This document shows positions 23,576-33,747 of a stretch of DNA of 64,000 nt, piece after piece. Positions within the stretch are counted from its first letter, which is position 1. Each line of letters opens with the position of its first letter. Under the pieces are notes generated by a model. The model worked only from the letters and a program-made list of their open reading frames with translations. It was not told the DNA's origin and ran no database searches. The position numbers and the translations under genes are program-made. Origin of the DNA: Cymbomonas tetramitiformis (Eukaryota > Chlorophyta > Pyramimonadophyceae > Pyramimonadales > Pyramimonadaceae); NCBI GenBank assembly GCA_001247695.2, contig LGRX02024778.1, positions 19,921 to 83,920 of the forward strand, written 5' to 3'.

Positions 23576-24310
23576 GTGCTCGACACCACGTTTGATTACT
23601 CCGACTCTGAAGACGAGTCTGTACCTCCGGTCAGCCCTCCGTTGGTCGTTGGGGAGCCCACTCATCTGAATGGGCTCACCTGGGTGGAAACCCCCGACCT
23701 GTGGGAAGACGCAGCTGAGACGTTGCACACCGCGGAGCGCGCCTTGCATGAAGCCACCCTTGCTGGCGTCACTACTCGCTCTCGCTCGCAACCGGAGCAA
23801 GCCCCCTCTCCAACCCCCTCAACTCCCCTTAGTCCTTCCCCTCCCAGCAAACAAAGTTCCCCTCCCGCGTCAAGCTCCCACTACGATAACGTGGTAGACC
23901 GGCATGACTGGAAACTGGTAAAGGAGAAGTTCGAAGAGATCTCAGCGCAGTACGGCCCGTTCGACGTGGACGCGTGTTGTGACTCCATGGGCGTCAACCG
24001 CCAAGTGGACACCTATCGGACGGAGTGCCTCAAGCAGCAATGGCGGGGGAAGCACGTCTGGTGCAACCCCCCCTACAACAAGGATAGCAACCTCATTGAG
24101 AGGATCCTACGCCACTTCATGGCCGAGTGGCGCGCCGACCCAGAGAACACGTCGGCGATGTTCCTACTGCCGGACTATGACGCGCCCTGGCGCACCCTTA
24201 TCCAGCCCAAGTACGGCATGCACGTGGTCAAGGTGTTCGACCTCAAGGATGCCAGGGGCCACCCTACATGCTTGTTTGAGTCACCAGATGGAGTGCTGAA
24301 ATCTGTATAG
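23576..24310 (+). CDS. Dam-like DNA N6-adenine methyltransferase domain of a retroelement
   Basis: An open frame of 244 codons continues the polyprotein after RNase H. Residues 1-105 are acidic then Pro/Ser-rich linker (with TTRSRSQ). From 110 the domain reads DWKLVKEKF, GPFDVDACC (127-135), QWRGKHVWCNPPYNK with the NPPY catalytic motif at 164-167, and FLLPDYDAPW. This is the layout of phage/DIRS Dam-like domains (PF05869 type). A GTG opens the frame, so it is probably reached by read-through of the upstream polyprotein rather than by its own start. Stop TAG at 24308-24310. The catalytic NPPY is retained, unlike in many metazoan retroelements where it is degraded. Confidence 0.65.
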   Translation: MLDTTFDYSDSEDESVPPVSPPLVVGEPTHLNGLTWVETPDLWEDAAETLHTAERALHEATLAGVTTRSRSQPEQAPSPTPSTPLSPSPPSKQSSPPASSSHYDNVVDRHDWKLVKEKFEEISAQYGPFDVDACCDSMGVNRQVDTYRTECLKQQWRGKHVWCNPPYNKDSNLIERILRHFMAEWRADPENTSAMFLLPDYDAPWRTLIQPKYGMHVVKVFDLKDARGHPTCLFESPDGVLKSV

Positions 24311-24382
24311 GCAGCCCTGACTGGGAGTCTCGGTCAGGCCCCTATGACAGACTCCTAGGCCAACACTGGACTGCTGACTGAC
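24297..24382 (+). repeat. Retroelement 3' terminal segment
   Basis: Nearly identical to 59509-59594. It contains a hairpin (CCTGACTGGGAGTCTCGGTCAGG). At both sites a tyrosine recombinase relic lies nearby, suggesting one element family. Confidence 0.6.
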
Positions 24383-24396
24383 CTATAGGTTCGTGC

Positions 24397-24556
24397 TGTG
24401 ACACACGCTGTGTCACAGGTAGGCTAGACTCCGAAACCGTCCGAGACCGTTCCGGGTATATCTAGCTTAGGGTTTATTTATCTTATGAGTTTATCCACAC
24501 AGTTCGGGAGTTTCCGATATCTAGTGAACTAGGATATTCCAGTAGGTCGTGGCCCC
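24397..24556 (+). repeat. LTR and primer-binding site of gag element A
   Basis: Candidate LTR 24397 (TGTGACACACG) to 24544 (ATATTCCAGTA), followed by GGTCGTGGCCCC at 24545-24556. The same junction occurs at 61006-61017 in a related element. The LTR start is my best estimate. Confidence 0.5.
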
Positions 24557-24697
24557 ATCCACGCTTTTATTCCACTTGCTGATTTGGCCATGATTGGCTA
24601 AACGGCCGCTTGGGGAGGTGGTGCGCGCGGGCGCGTTTGGGTGCGACTAGGATTTATGGTATGAATTGTTTGCGGTAAGCAACTGGGAGTGGCGGCC

Positions 24698-25566
24698 ATG
24701 GGGACCGCGCCTCGTTACGGACTAGTCTTAGCAATGTTCGGATCCAGTTTTGCACCGGCACTGGCCCTGCTGGTTACCGTTTTCTGGGTTGGTGTTCGCG
24801 ACACCTTCGACTTCGACGACATCTTCGAGTGCCCCTCGCCGCTCCACTCTCTTAGCTCCTCTCCGTTGCTGACCATTACCATTTTTCCGCTACCACACCC
24901 AACCGCGCGACTGCGTACCACCTCCCCTCTGGCTTTTCAGAGTATGGGTATGTTGACCCGAGCGAAGAAGTCCCTGGACAGGGACAGTGACATCGACGCC
25001 TCACTGAGGCTATTAGACGGGGTTCGGAACAGTCCGACGGTGCGTACGCCAATTGTTCCGACCTCCGCTCCAACTTCCAACGAGGATGCAGACGTGGCGA
25101 CCAGGAAGTACTTACAGGAGCAGAGCAAGCTGGTTGACGACATCTACAAAGCGCGTCTACACCGCCAATGGGCCAAGGGTATCCGCGAGGATGTCCTTGG
25201 GGACAAGAAGCACCACTTCCGCGGTACGGACGATGCTGGCCTCCTCTCCGAGCTGGTGGTGCAGCTGCGTACGGAGTTTCATTCGGCTGGACTGGAGCTG
25301 GCATCCTTTGACCTCGACGACCCTCTGGCTCGTGTGGTGACCAAGGTCAACGGCTTGCTCTTCGACGTTACGTTCTGGCTCTGGTTATCGAGAAGCACAG
25401 CAACGCCTACGTCTGGTTGACTGGCACCGACGCCTCGTCTGACCGTGATGGACGGCGAGCCCTGGTGGACATCATCAAGGGTTGTGTACCGGTGGCGCTG
25501 CGTGAGTCGCACCAGGAGGAGCACGCCGCGTTGCGTTATCCCGCAGACACTGACCCGCAGCCCATC
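24698..25566 (+). pseudogene. Gag-like ORF of element A, 5' part
   Basis: ATG at 24698 (MGTAPRYGL). An N-terminal hydrophobic segment (FAPALALLVTVFWVG) precedes the conserved block TRAKKSLDRDSDIDASLRLL and DGVRNSPTVR. It then reads DDIYKARLHRQWAKGIREDV and GDKKHHFRGTDDAGLLSELV. The copy at 61160-62836 matches throughout. Near 25360 extra bases relative to that copy shift the frame, so the following VEKHSNAYVWLTGTDASSD equivalent is out of frame here. The ORF is then split at 25567 by a foldback element and resumes at about 28207. Confidence 0.65.
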
Positions 25567-26299
25567 TGGCTCGGGGTTTATGTTGGATTAAGTTTTTGAC
25601 ATCTACTGGATTAAGTTTTGTTTGGGTAGATTTAGATTAAGTTCATGTGACACGATCGATCGAGAGGTCATCAGACCTGAGACAGGTCGTCATCGTCTCT
25701 TCGCCGGAAATTTCCGGCGAAATCACATCAACACATTGCATGCTGCCGAGCGGAGGGCAGCATGCATGCTGGGAAGGCAGGTTGCATGGTGCCGCATGGT
25801 GCCGAGAGCAGGTTGCATGCTTGCATGCTGGGGAATAGTTTTCAGAAGCATATGAAAAATATTCTATTGCTTCTAAAAACTACTTATTATATATCATAAA
25901 CCCTTTGCCTTGACATTTACCGCTGCACGCGACCGGCAAGCATCTTTGAAACTCGGAAGTTTCAAAGATGCGTTTGGTATTTTGGGTGCACCCTAAAATT
26001 ACAAAACAGCCGAGCGCTTCCCGTTTGTGCGGGATATTCACATTTATTCCACGGTATATTTCATATGAAATATACACATAAGCACGAAGGCATCGGCCAC
26101 GCATCTTTGAAACTAACGAGTTTCAAAGATGCGTTTTTGTCATTTGGGTGCGCATACCCAAATAACAAATCAGCCGAGCGCTTCCCGTTGGCGTGGGGTA
26201 TCCAACGCTTGAATGTTAAATATTCATTATAATATGAGTTAGCATGCGAGGTTGCAAAGGCATCGGGACAGAATCTACGAAACTGTCCTATGCCTTTGC

Positions 26300-26930
26300 C
26301 TTTGGGTTCGAACGTATCCAAACCCAAAGATGCCAAACAGCCGAGGGCTTCCCGTGCGTCCTAGCGCACGAAACTTGGCGCAAATACTGCCAAGAGATAT
26401 TTACCTAAGTTACTTGAAGCTCAAAGCTTCAAGTTACTTGTGCGCCCAACGCGCAATTTATTTCTAAGGCAGATGTTTTGGGTTTGGGTTCGAACGTGAC
26501 ACCCAAACCCAAAGATGCCAAACAGCCGAGGGCTTCCCGTGCGTCCTAGAGCGCGAAACTTGGCACAAATACTGCCAAGATACAAATCTTTAAGTTACCT
26601 GAAGCTCAAGGCTTCAAGTTACTTGTGCGCGAAACACGCAATTTATTTCCAAGGCAGATGTTTTGGGTTTGGGTTTGGGTTCGAACCCAAACCCAAAGAT
26701 GCCAAACAGCCGAGGGCTTCCCGTGCGTCATAGAGCGCGAAACTTGGCACAAATACTGCCAATATGCATATCCTTAAGTTACTTGAAGCTCAAAGCTTCA
26801 AGTTACTTGTACGCGAAACGCGCAATTTATTTCTAAGGCAGATGTTTTGGGTTTGGGTTTGGGTTCGAACCCAAACCCAAAGATGCCAAACAGCCGAGGG
26901 TTTCCCATGCGTGTGCATGTGTGTTAAACC
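26300..26930. repeat. Tandem array of ~185-bp units with telomere-like palindromes
   Basis: Three to four units start at GATGCCAAACAGCCGAGGGC (near 26330, 26511, 26697, 26881). Each ends in GGGTTTGGGTTCGAAC and its complement, a self-complementary block. The array forms the loop of the foldback element. Confidence 0.7.
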
Positions 26931-27383
26931 ATGTGAAATATTCCATGAAATAAATGTGAATATCCCGCACAAACGGGAAGCGCTCGGCCGTTTTGTAAAA
27001 TTAGGGTGCACCCAAAATACAAAACGCATCTTTGAAACTCGGAAGTTTCAAAGATGCTTGCCGGTCGCGTGCAGATGTAAAAAGGCAAGGCAAAGGGTTT
27101 ATGATATAGAAGACGTAGGAATAGTTTTCAGAAGCACTAGAATACTTTTCATATGCTTCTGAAAACTATTCCTACTGCCGCTAAATCTTATTACACCCTT
27201 TGCCTTTCCCTTTGCCTTTGACCTTCCGTTCGCAGTTTTACCATGTGTGCCTGACCTCGGAGCGGTGGCACCTCGGATCCGGCGAAATGACGATGACGAC
27301 CTGTCTCAGGTCTGATGACCTCTCGATCGATCGTGTCACATGAACTTAATCTAAATCTACCCCAGACAAAACTTAATCCAGTA

Positions 27384-28156
27384 CAGTGGCTGTTCCCATT
27401 ATGACGCACTTTTTGGATCGTTCCTCAGGACGAGCTCGATAATTCGATATGCGCGCGCAAACGGTCGAGATGTCACCTTGTCAGTCAAGATGAGTTCCCA
27501 AAAAACCGAATTTAAAAATATCAAAATCTCGAGCTTCCACAACCCTGCGCATTGGTGGAGGGTCGATACTGCTGTTCCCATTATGATGCAACGCCTTAAT
27601 ATGAGATTTGTTATGAAACAAACTGATCGTTCGGTGCTAGTGTAAAAATATACGGAAAATCTTGATTTGCACCCAAACGTCGTGCCCAAATGAAAATTTT
27701 GACCATCCCATGATATATAAATGGGGGTATTTTATATATCGCGCTGGGTCCGCGACGCCAACTCGAATATCATTGGGAGATAATATATGCAGTGTATACA
27801 AAACCAAGCTTCGAATCGACAAAAATCAGGGGGAAACACGCTGTAAACAATTGTTTTTTTCGTTACCCGTCCTTTTCTAGCTCCGTTCCGTCATATCGAA
27901 TATATCACGCGTTTGAACGCTATTTCATGGAATCGCGCGCTATTTTTTCGAGTATTTTACTGGACAGCAAGAGAATTTACATTTGTATACAAAAATCATT
28001 TACACCCAAGTTTTATATATCGCGCGATTGGACGATTGAGTGAAATCCCTTGTTTTATTGCGAAATCGAAGATTCTACTGTCTTAGAATATGGAGTTTGT
28101 AATGAAAATCTGAAGTGCGTCATAATGGGAACACGTCATAATGGGAACAGCCACTG
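27384..28156. mobile_element. Mariner-type non-autonomous element
   Basis: 773 bp with inverted ends CAGTGGCTGTTCCCATTATG and CATAATGGGAACAGCCACTG, flanked by TA on both sides (27382-27383 and 28157-28158). It interrupts the right arm of the foldback element; removing it restores the arm pairing exactly. No intact transposase. Confidence 0.85.
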
Positions 28157-28206
28157 TAGATGTCAAAAACTTAATCTAAAATAAACCTTTTCCCATCCCA
28201 TCTTGG

Positions 28207-29814
28207 CTCGGGAACAGCGTCTGGTGCGGGATAACAAAGCTACGAACTGGACACCCACCGAGGAGACCAGGAAGCTCTCCCTGTACAACCGGCTGGACCC
28301 GGTGTTTTACACCGCGGTCAAGGTGCGGTATCCTCTCGCGGCCGATCTCGCGCATGTCTCCTTGGCGTCTCTCCGCTCCCTTGTGGTGGAGATTTATCAG
28401 GCTTGGGCGCAGACGGGGGCGGGGAAGGCAGTCTCGGGCAAGAGCGGCATCTCTGCGCAGCTCTCCAGCACCGAGTACGGCGCCCTTCTCAACAAGATCA
28501 ACGAGCTTCAGGACTTGCTACGGCAGCAACGCGGGACGGACGCGCTGCCGGCGCAGCAGCAGCGGCAGCAGCCGCAGCGGCAGCAGCGGCAGCAGCAGCA
28601 GCGCGGTACGCAGCGGGGATTCCGTGTCGGCACGCACCCGCTGCCTGCAGTCGGTTTCGACCGTGACGACCAAAAGGCGAAGCCCTTTTGCGGGAGGTGC
28701 AAGAAGGCGGGGAAAGGTGAGCAGTACCACTTCTACCGCGACTGTCCGTTGGGCGGGCGTCAGCATCCCCCGCACTCGGCCGCGGCATTCTGCATTCCCA
28801 TCGACGAGGAGGACGCGGAGGGGGTGCGTGCATTGGCCATGTGTGCCCTGTTCCAGCAGGCGGCGGATGATGGGGCCGAGGCTTTTGCCACTGCGGCATC
28901 TACGTACGGGCCGCCTGCGGTACTCTGTGCGGGTGCGGTGGGCGGGATCGACGTGTCCGCCTACGGCTTCACGGTAGAGCCGCAGCAGCCTGCTGACGAG
29001 CCCGCAGGTGACGACATTCATCAGCGGCTGGACGATCTCGCCGCGGAGGTCCATGCCGCGGCAAACTGCAAGGTGCACTACACCCACGCATCCTTCCCAC
29101 CACGGGCGGTTCTCGAGCCGCATGCATCGGCTCTGGTGTGCGGCCCCGCGGCAGCGGGGAACATGCCGGAGGAGCAGGTTCCGGCAGGTGGTGCGGCGGC
29201 ATCGGCATCCGCCGTGCCGGCCCCTGCTATACCTGTCTCGCAGGAGGAGGATGTGAAGCCCGTGCCGCTTCAATCGGCGCGGGTGACTGCCACGACGGAC
29301 GGTGAGTTCCCTGGGTTCGTTCAGACTGTCAACCACGCCGCCATCGCGCCGGTTGACCTCACCGGCTACGACACCGACGACTACGAGGACTTTGCCGATG
29401 GCAGCTTCCGGCTGAAGCCGCGGGGTTCGCCTCCGTCGGCCAATTATGTTTCCGGGCCACCCGTGGACGAGCAGAGGGCCTACGGTTGTGGGAAGCCGCC
29501 CTTGGGGCTTTCCTGCCACGGTTGGGTCATGGGGAATTCCTTTCCTCCTTTCCCTCGTTCTTTGCATCTCGATCATGGGGGTGGCAGCCGTGCCCGATGC
29601 TCAGTCGGCTGCGGGATTGCCTTCGCCTGGTGGTGATCTCGATTGGGAGACTCCGTCAATTTTCTCCACGAATGAATTTGTTGAATCCGTGATCCCGGCT
29701 CAGGGTTCCTTTGTGGCTGACAATGTGCCACCGCTTGAGCCGCCTGAGCCCCCTGACCTCTTTCAGGACCTTGTGCTGGACTTCGGGTTTAGGCTTAGTT
29801 ATTATGGGCTCTGA
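28207..29814 (+). pseudogene. Gag-like ORF of element A, 3' part with zinc knuckle
   Basis: Continues the split gag (ARE/REQRLVRDN, DPVFYTAVKVRYPLAADLAH, SLVVEIYQAWAQT, all shared with 62461-62660). A Gln/Arg-rich stretch (CAG-rich, 28550-28610) follows. A CX2CX9HX4C knuckle (FCGRCKKAG...YHFYRDC) sits near 28690-28745, with a long acidic/Ala region after it. The frame closes at 29636. A second frame (29446-29814) overlaps and carries a hydrophobic leader (FLLSLVLCISIMGVAAV) plus a Pro/acidic tail. No protease, integrase or RT before the next LTR at 29847, so the element is gag-only or truncated. Confidence 0.65.
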
Positions 29815-29846
29815 CTAGCCCCTAGCCTGACCCTGCTTCCGTCTCG

Positions 29847-30016
29847 TGTCCGTGACATCCTAGCACTGTACTGTACAGTAGTACAGTACAGTAGTACAGT
29901 CATCGTTTCACTGTCTGGGTTTCCGAGAGCATAAAGCTTCGGCCAGACACAAGTTATATGATTATCAGTTTGTCTCCTAGCGAGCTTAGCCGGACAGCGT
30001 ATCTGTCTTCCTCGCA
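29847..30016 (+). repeat. 170-bp LTR of element B, copy 1
   Basis: TGTCCGTGACATCC...CTTCCTCGCA. It contains the tandem palindrome CTGTACAGTAGTACAGTACAG. A 170-bp second copy lies at 42505-42674 with only about two differences. Confidence 0.85.
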
Positions 30017-30028
30017 GGTTATAGGCCG
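30017..30028 (+). promoter_or_regulatory. Primer-binding site of element B
   Basis: GGTTATAGGCCG directly after the LTR, resembling the initiator tRNA-Met half-site with two mismatches. Absent after the second LTR copy, which marks copy 1 as the 5' LTR. Confidence 0.5.
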
Positions 30029-30453
30029 CACCGGCTTTCCGGTGATTCTGATGATGGCACAGCGCCTTGCTGTTGCCATGTTCGGCTAAGTAGGACGTAG
30101 GAGGGGTTGAGCGCCCACTTGGGCGGTGGTGATTTACTCTTACGGTATGGCCTTTTGACTTGGCAGTGATGGCGGCACGCATTGTGCTCGCCTTCGCTGC
30201 ACAGGAGATCAGTTGGTGACGGGTTGTTTTTATTTTACGGAAGCATCGTCGCAGCGAGGGTTGATCTGTTTCGTGCGCCGCTGGCTCCGGCGAGGTCGTT
30301 CCACACGTAACTGATTTTGGCCGCTCTCATGGTTTCGCTTACGACCTGTGAATTTTGATCTGTCAGCTGAGACTTCTGCAAGCTATCTGGCCGCTGTAAG
30401 CGTTCTTCAACCATCTCCCTGTTTAGCTCAACCTCCTCCCCTGTCTCTTCATC

Positions 30454-32469
30454 ATGGTTACCACAGCAAATAGATCGACGCGGTCTCGCGTCCGTAGATT
30501 AGAAACGATTTTTGATGACGTCGGTGCGCAGCACGCTGCGACTCCTCACACGCCGCAGCTGCCAGCTCCGACCACCGCAGCTGCGAGAGAAATTTTGGAC
30601 AAGTGCAAGCAGTTGGCTCGTGACAGTTTCGACAGGAAGGTTGCCAAAACCGTTGCCACTAAGATTCTAGGCGACAAATCGCAGCGCTTTGCAGGGACAG
30701 AGGCGGACGCAGTGGACATTTTTTCACAATTGATGCATGAGTTGCGCGCACAGTTCGTGCTTCAGTCGTCGGCGTTTGCTCCCCTGTTTGACTTGACTGA
30801 CATGGCGGTTGAGGCTAGGCATGAGGCAAATGAGTTATTGCTCTCGGCTCTGACATTTCTGGCTCGCCCTGGCTCACCTGCCCGTGACTGGCTTGAGGCC
30901 TCTGGGTCCGACGTTCCTGGAGATGGCAAGCGCGCTGCCCTTGAGGTGGTGCGCATGCTCCAGGAACGTTCGGAACCCTTTGACTCTTTTGAGTTGCTGC
31001 TGGCGGTCCGCATCCCCAGCAGCAAAGATCCTGACCGTGGCATCCGCGAGTTCAATGGCCTGTTGAGGGACGTTCAGCGTTCCCACAACTTGCCAGAGGA
31101 CGCGGTGAAGCGGCAGTTTCTGAAGGCTCTCGGCGATTCATGGCTATACCGTGATTTGGCTAACTCTCTGGCTCGGGCTGACCAGCGGCAGGGCGTGTCT
31201 CTCCTGACTATTCAGGCTCGTGTGCGGGAGCAGTTCCGCCACGGCCTGAAAGTCTCTGACGCCCCTGTCTCTGCTCTGTCATTCGGCGATGGCGCGTCTG
31301 ACCTGGCTGCGGCGTTGTCCAGTCTGCAGAAGCAGCTGGAGCGCATGCAACAGGACATTCGTGACCTGAAGCGGCAGAAGCGGGAAGGGCCTCCGCCTGC
31401 GGGCAAGCACCTTACCCGCTCTGCTGCTAAGCATCATCGTGCTGGTGTTAAGCCACTTGGCACCGCTCCTCCTGTCTCATTTGACAAGAAGAGTGGTGCC
31501 TTCGTGCCCCACTGCCAGAATGCGGTGTGTGCCAAAAGTGGTTTGAAGCACTGGCATGCTGAATGCCCCAACGGCGGTCTTCACTCTGCCCACTATTGTA
31601 GTGCGGTTGAAGACTACGAGACTGACTGCTTGGCTGTTCGTTTCCAGCGTTTCTATGACGCGGGAGATGAGCACGCCTTCGAGTCGCTCTGCACGATGGA
31701 GGGTCGCCCAGAGGTGTGCGAGCTGTCGGCGCATTCTTTTGTGACGGCTGAGCCCACGTCTCTGCGGCACTTTCAGGATGCGGCGGCTTCCGCTCAGGAT
31801 GCGGCAGCTGACGAGGACGGCGTGGCTCACTTTCCTCTAGCCACATTCCACTCGGGTGCACGGGGTTCGATTCCGCCACCGCCTGCGGTTCGGGATCCCT
31901 CTGCACTCGTGGCTGGTGGTGTGCCTACGGCTCATGACCCACCAGTGGCTGTCCCTGGCTCTCTCGGCTTGCCTGGTTCTGTCCCATCGCTCCAGCTTGG
32001 CGACTCTGCACCGGCTCCGCTGTTTGCTGGCATGACGATTGAGGCTTCTGACATTGGCTCTGAAATCTCTGACAACGACCAAGGCTCTGACAATGACTCT
32101 GACGGCGGGCGGCAAGTGGCTTTTGACTCCTTCGGCACTCTTGAGCATGACTCTGACAGGGGGGCATCGCCACTAGCAGCTCCGATGTACCGTCCGCGGG
32201 CGCCGCCGAGTTTTCTCCGGTGTGCGTTAATGTCCTCGATGCTCTGTTGTTCTCTACTGGCCAGTGCTACGGCATCTCTGGTTGCCGTGGGCGGTGGTGA
32301 CAGGGGCCTGGTTGAGCCCGGAGTCACCGTCCATCGGTCTACTGGGGGTATCTTTTTGCTTCGGATCCGTCACTTGGCTCTCTGGACATCCGTGATTGGC
32401 CGCCTGACGATCGAGTTCTTTTATCTCTTTCTTCAATGTTCAAACCGCCATGGGAATCTACTTGTCTGA
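30454..32469 (+). CDS. Gag-like protein of LTR element B
   Basis: A 671-codon frame from ATG 30454, the longest retroelement frame in the window without a stop. Basic start (NRSTRSRVRRLETIFDD), an alpha-helical capsid-like part (RDSFDRKVAKTVATKILGDK; FNGLLRDVQRSHNLPEDAVK), a coiled coil (LQKQLERMQQDIRDLKRQK) and a variant zinc knuckle CX4CX6HX4C (CQNAVCAKSGLKHWHAEC) follow in Gag order. Next come FQRFYDAGDEHAFESLC, an acidic Asp/Ser stretch, and a hydrophobic segment (SSMLCCSLLASATASLVAV). A second frame ending at 32630 overlaps the end. No enzymes are encoded. The frame being open suggests recent activity or selection on Gag. Confidence 0.75.
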   Translation: MVTTANRSTRSRVRRLETIFDDVGAQHAATPHTPQLPAPTTAAAREILDKCKQLARDSFDRKVAKTVATKILGDKSQRFAGTEADAVDIFSQLMHELRAQFVLQSSAFAPLFDLTDMAVEARHEANELLLSALTFLARPGSPARDWLEASGSDVPGDGKRAALEVVRMLQERSEPFDSFELLLAVRIPSSKDPDRGIREFNGLLRDVQRSHNLPEDAVKRQFLKALGDSWLYRDLANSLARADQRQGVSLLTIQARVREQFRHGLKVSDAPVSALSFGDGASDLAAALSSLQKQLERMQQDIRDLKRQKREGPPPAGKHLTRSAAKHHRAGVKPLGTAPPVSFDKKSGAFVPHCQNAVCAKSGLKHWHAECPNGGLHSAHYCSAVEDYETDCLAVRFQRFYDAGDEHAFESLCTMEGRPEVCELSAHSFVTAEPTSLRHFQDAAASAQDAAADEDGVAHFPLATFHSGARGSIPPPPAVRDPSALVAGGVPTAHDPPVAVPGSLGLPGSVPSLQLGDSAPAPLFAGMTIEASDIGSEISDNDQGSDNDSDGGRQVAFDSFGTLEHDSDRGASPLAAPMYRPRAPPSFLRCALMSSMLCCSLLASATASLVAVGGGDRGLVEPGVTVHRSTGGIFLLRIRHLALWTSVIGRLTIEFFYLFLQCSNRHGNLLV

Positions 32470-32685
32470 ATTCTTCAGTTGAATTACTTTCTGCTGTGGA
32501 ACCGCCTTGCCCACTTGGGCCTGGTGGTGCTCGATTTCAAAAGGACAGTTTGCAATTCACTTCGGGATTACTCTGTGTTTACATCCCAACCGCTGAACTC
32601 AGCTCTGCTGACCAGCTTCAAAGTGGCTGAGTTTCTTGTCAATCATCCTGGCAGCTTGATTAGCTTTAGCCCAGTAGTGGGATGA

Positions 32686-33342
32686 CCGGGTCAAGACCCC
32701 GGCACCCAGAACAGACTATTGGGAATAAATGAATCTCGATCGTCGTCTAAAAACCTTCATTTTGACACAATTTTCGTCGTCTAAAAGTTATTGCCACGTC
32801 ATCTGAAAAGCGCCACGTAAGCGACACGTAAGCGACACGTAAGTCGTCCCGCAATTTTTATTACAAAATATTACTGGAATTATTTATTTGTGCATGATAC
32901 TTTCGTACTCGGCGAGTCCCGGTAGATTTTTTTGTTGCATTTTTGTTCATATGCGTGCATATCATTTACAAGTATGCAAATATGGGTACATCCATGTGCA
33001 ATTTAGGCCAACATGCACGGTACACGTTTATGAATGTGCGTATATAGGTGCTTCAATTCCCGTAAAATAAGTTGCAACTGAGATGGGTACTAGCATATGA
33101 TACACAAATCTATACCATCATACAAATTTATTCAAAATACACCAAATATTTGTCTATGATGTCTTCTAGGCAAGAGATTTCGATCATTTCACCGTGCTAA
33201 GGCTACTATATTGCTGATACATTGGAATCTATATCTTCAATCCACAATTATTTGCGGTACTTGTAGGTTTTATTTCCCTCGATAGCGAGGTAACGTTGAC
33301 GGCAATGTTGACGCTCTATCGGAAAACATAAATGGCAGAGCT
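32686..33342. other. Junction between gag element B and the minus-strand cluster
   Basis: Contains the tandem repeat GCGACACGTAA (about 32815-32845). From about 32985 it is a ~190-bp segment that recurs at 34110-34300 as 3'-flanking DNA of the paralogous gene pair. No coding sequence. Confidence 0.5.
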
Positions 33343-33747
33343 TTATTGGTCAAGGCAATTGCATCGCACGCAATATAGGTCGATTTCCTCTTCTCGTTGA
33401 TGCCGCGGAATAATAAGCGCCCAAGTGACGTCGATTGGAATGACCAGTGTCCTTGGGGTAACCCATTCGTTCCCTATTGGGCTCTGGTCGGGATAAAGTT
33501 CCGGTTCTTGAAGGTCAAAAAACATGTATTTCCGAATTCTCCAGGTGTAGCGCCACCAAACGATCCCTAAGTCCTGTCGGACATGTCTGTCCTCGTAGGG
33601 GATGTTTAAGAACTTACATATCATCCAGCTGTCTACATTGCATTGAGGACATCGCATGTGGACCATTCCATGTGTATTGATAGCGTCTGCAGTGGCTTCA
33701 TCGCGATCGCGTGTCCCATAAACTCCGAATCGTAGAATTGAAGGCAT
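33343..33747 (-). CDS. Small Cys-rich protein, paralogue 1 of pair A
   Basis: 134 codons from the ATG at 33747. The chosen ATG begins MPSILRFGVYGTRD. The protein has a CPQC pair, then WRYTWRIRKYMFFDLQEPELY, DQ, PRTLVIPIDV and ends CVRCNCLDQ. The neighbour at 34413-34787 shows the same order (CRVC, RFIRKTRETWYFQLLDEHVY, DEQ, RTPVTMPVPTD, CNC), so the two are tandem duplicates. Cys pairs at both ends suggest one zinc site. The family was not recognised. Upstream at about 34040 lies TTTTGGTCCAATCA, a CCAAT-type promoter block shared with the paralogue. Confidence 0.6.
   Translation of the reverse strand: MPSILRFGVYGTRDRDEATADAINTHGMVHMRCPQCNVDSWMICKFLNIPYEDRHVRQDLGIVWWRYTWRIRKYMFFDLQEPELYPDQSPIGNEWVTPRTLVIPIDVTWALIIPRHQREEEIDLYCVRCNCLDQ

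Larger units (their letters stand above)
25575..28187. mobile_element. Foldback transposon inserted in gag, with nested insertion
   Basis: Arms of about 135 bp (25575-25708, and 27277-27382 joined to 28157-28187) are near-perfect inverted repeats starting GGTTTATGTTGGATTAAG. Pairing continues inward (for example GCATCTTTGAAACTCGGAAG at 25943 and its mirror near 27040), so almost the whole unit can fold on itself. TGGCTCGGG lies at 25567-25575 and again at 28204-28212, 16 bases beyond the right arm, as an approximate 9-bp target duplication. No transposase frame. The host gag frame resumes right after it. Confidence 0.8.

Noticed and set aside
26470..26880. GGTTCGAACC blocks resembling a Pol III B box or tRNA T-arm
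   Set aside because: The match is part of a perfect palindrome (GGGTTCGAACCC) in a tandem array; there is no A box or tRNA fold around it.
28518..29576. 352-codon minus-strand frame, Arg-rich
   Set aside because: GC-rich shadow of the gag-like frame, which has the zinc knuckle and matching copies.
29446..29814. Possible envelope gene because of a hydrophobic leader
   Set aside because: Only one hydrophobic segment, no Cys-rich ectodomain or second membrane anchor; kept as a finding about Gag ends only.
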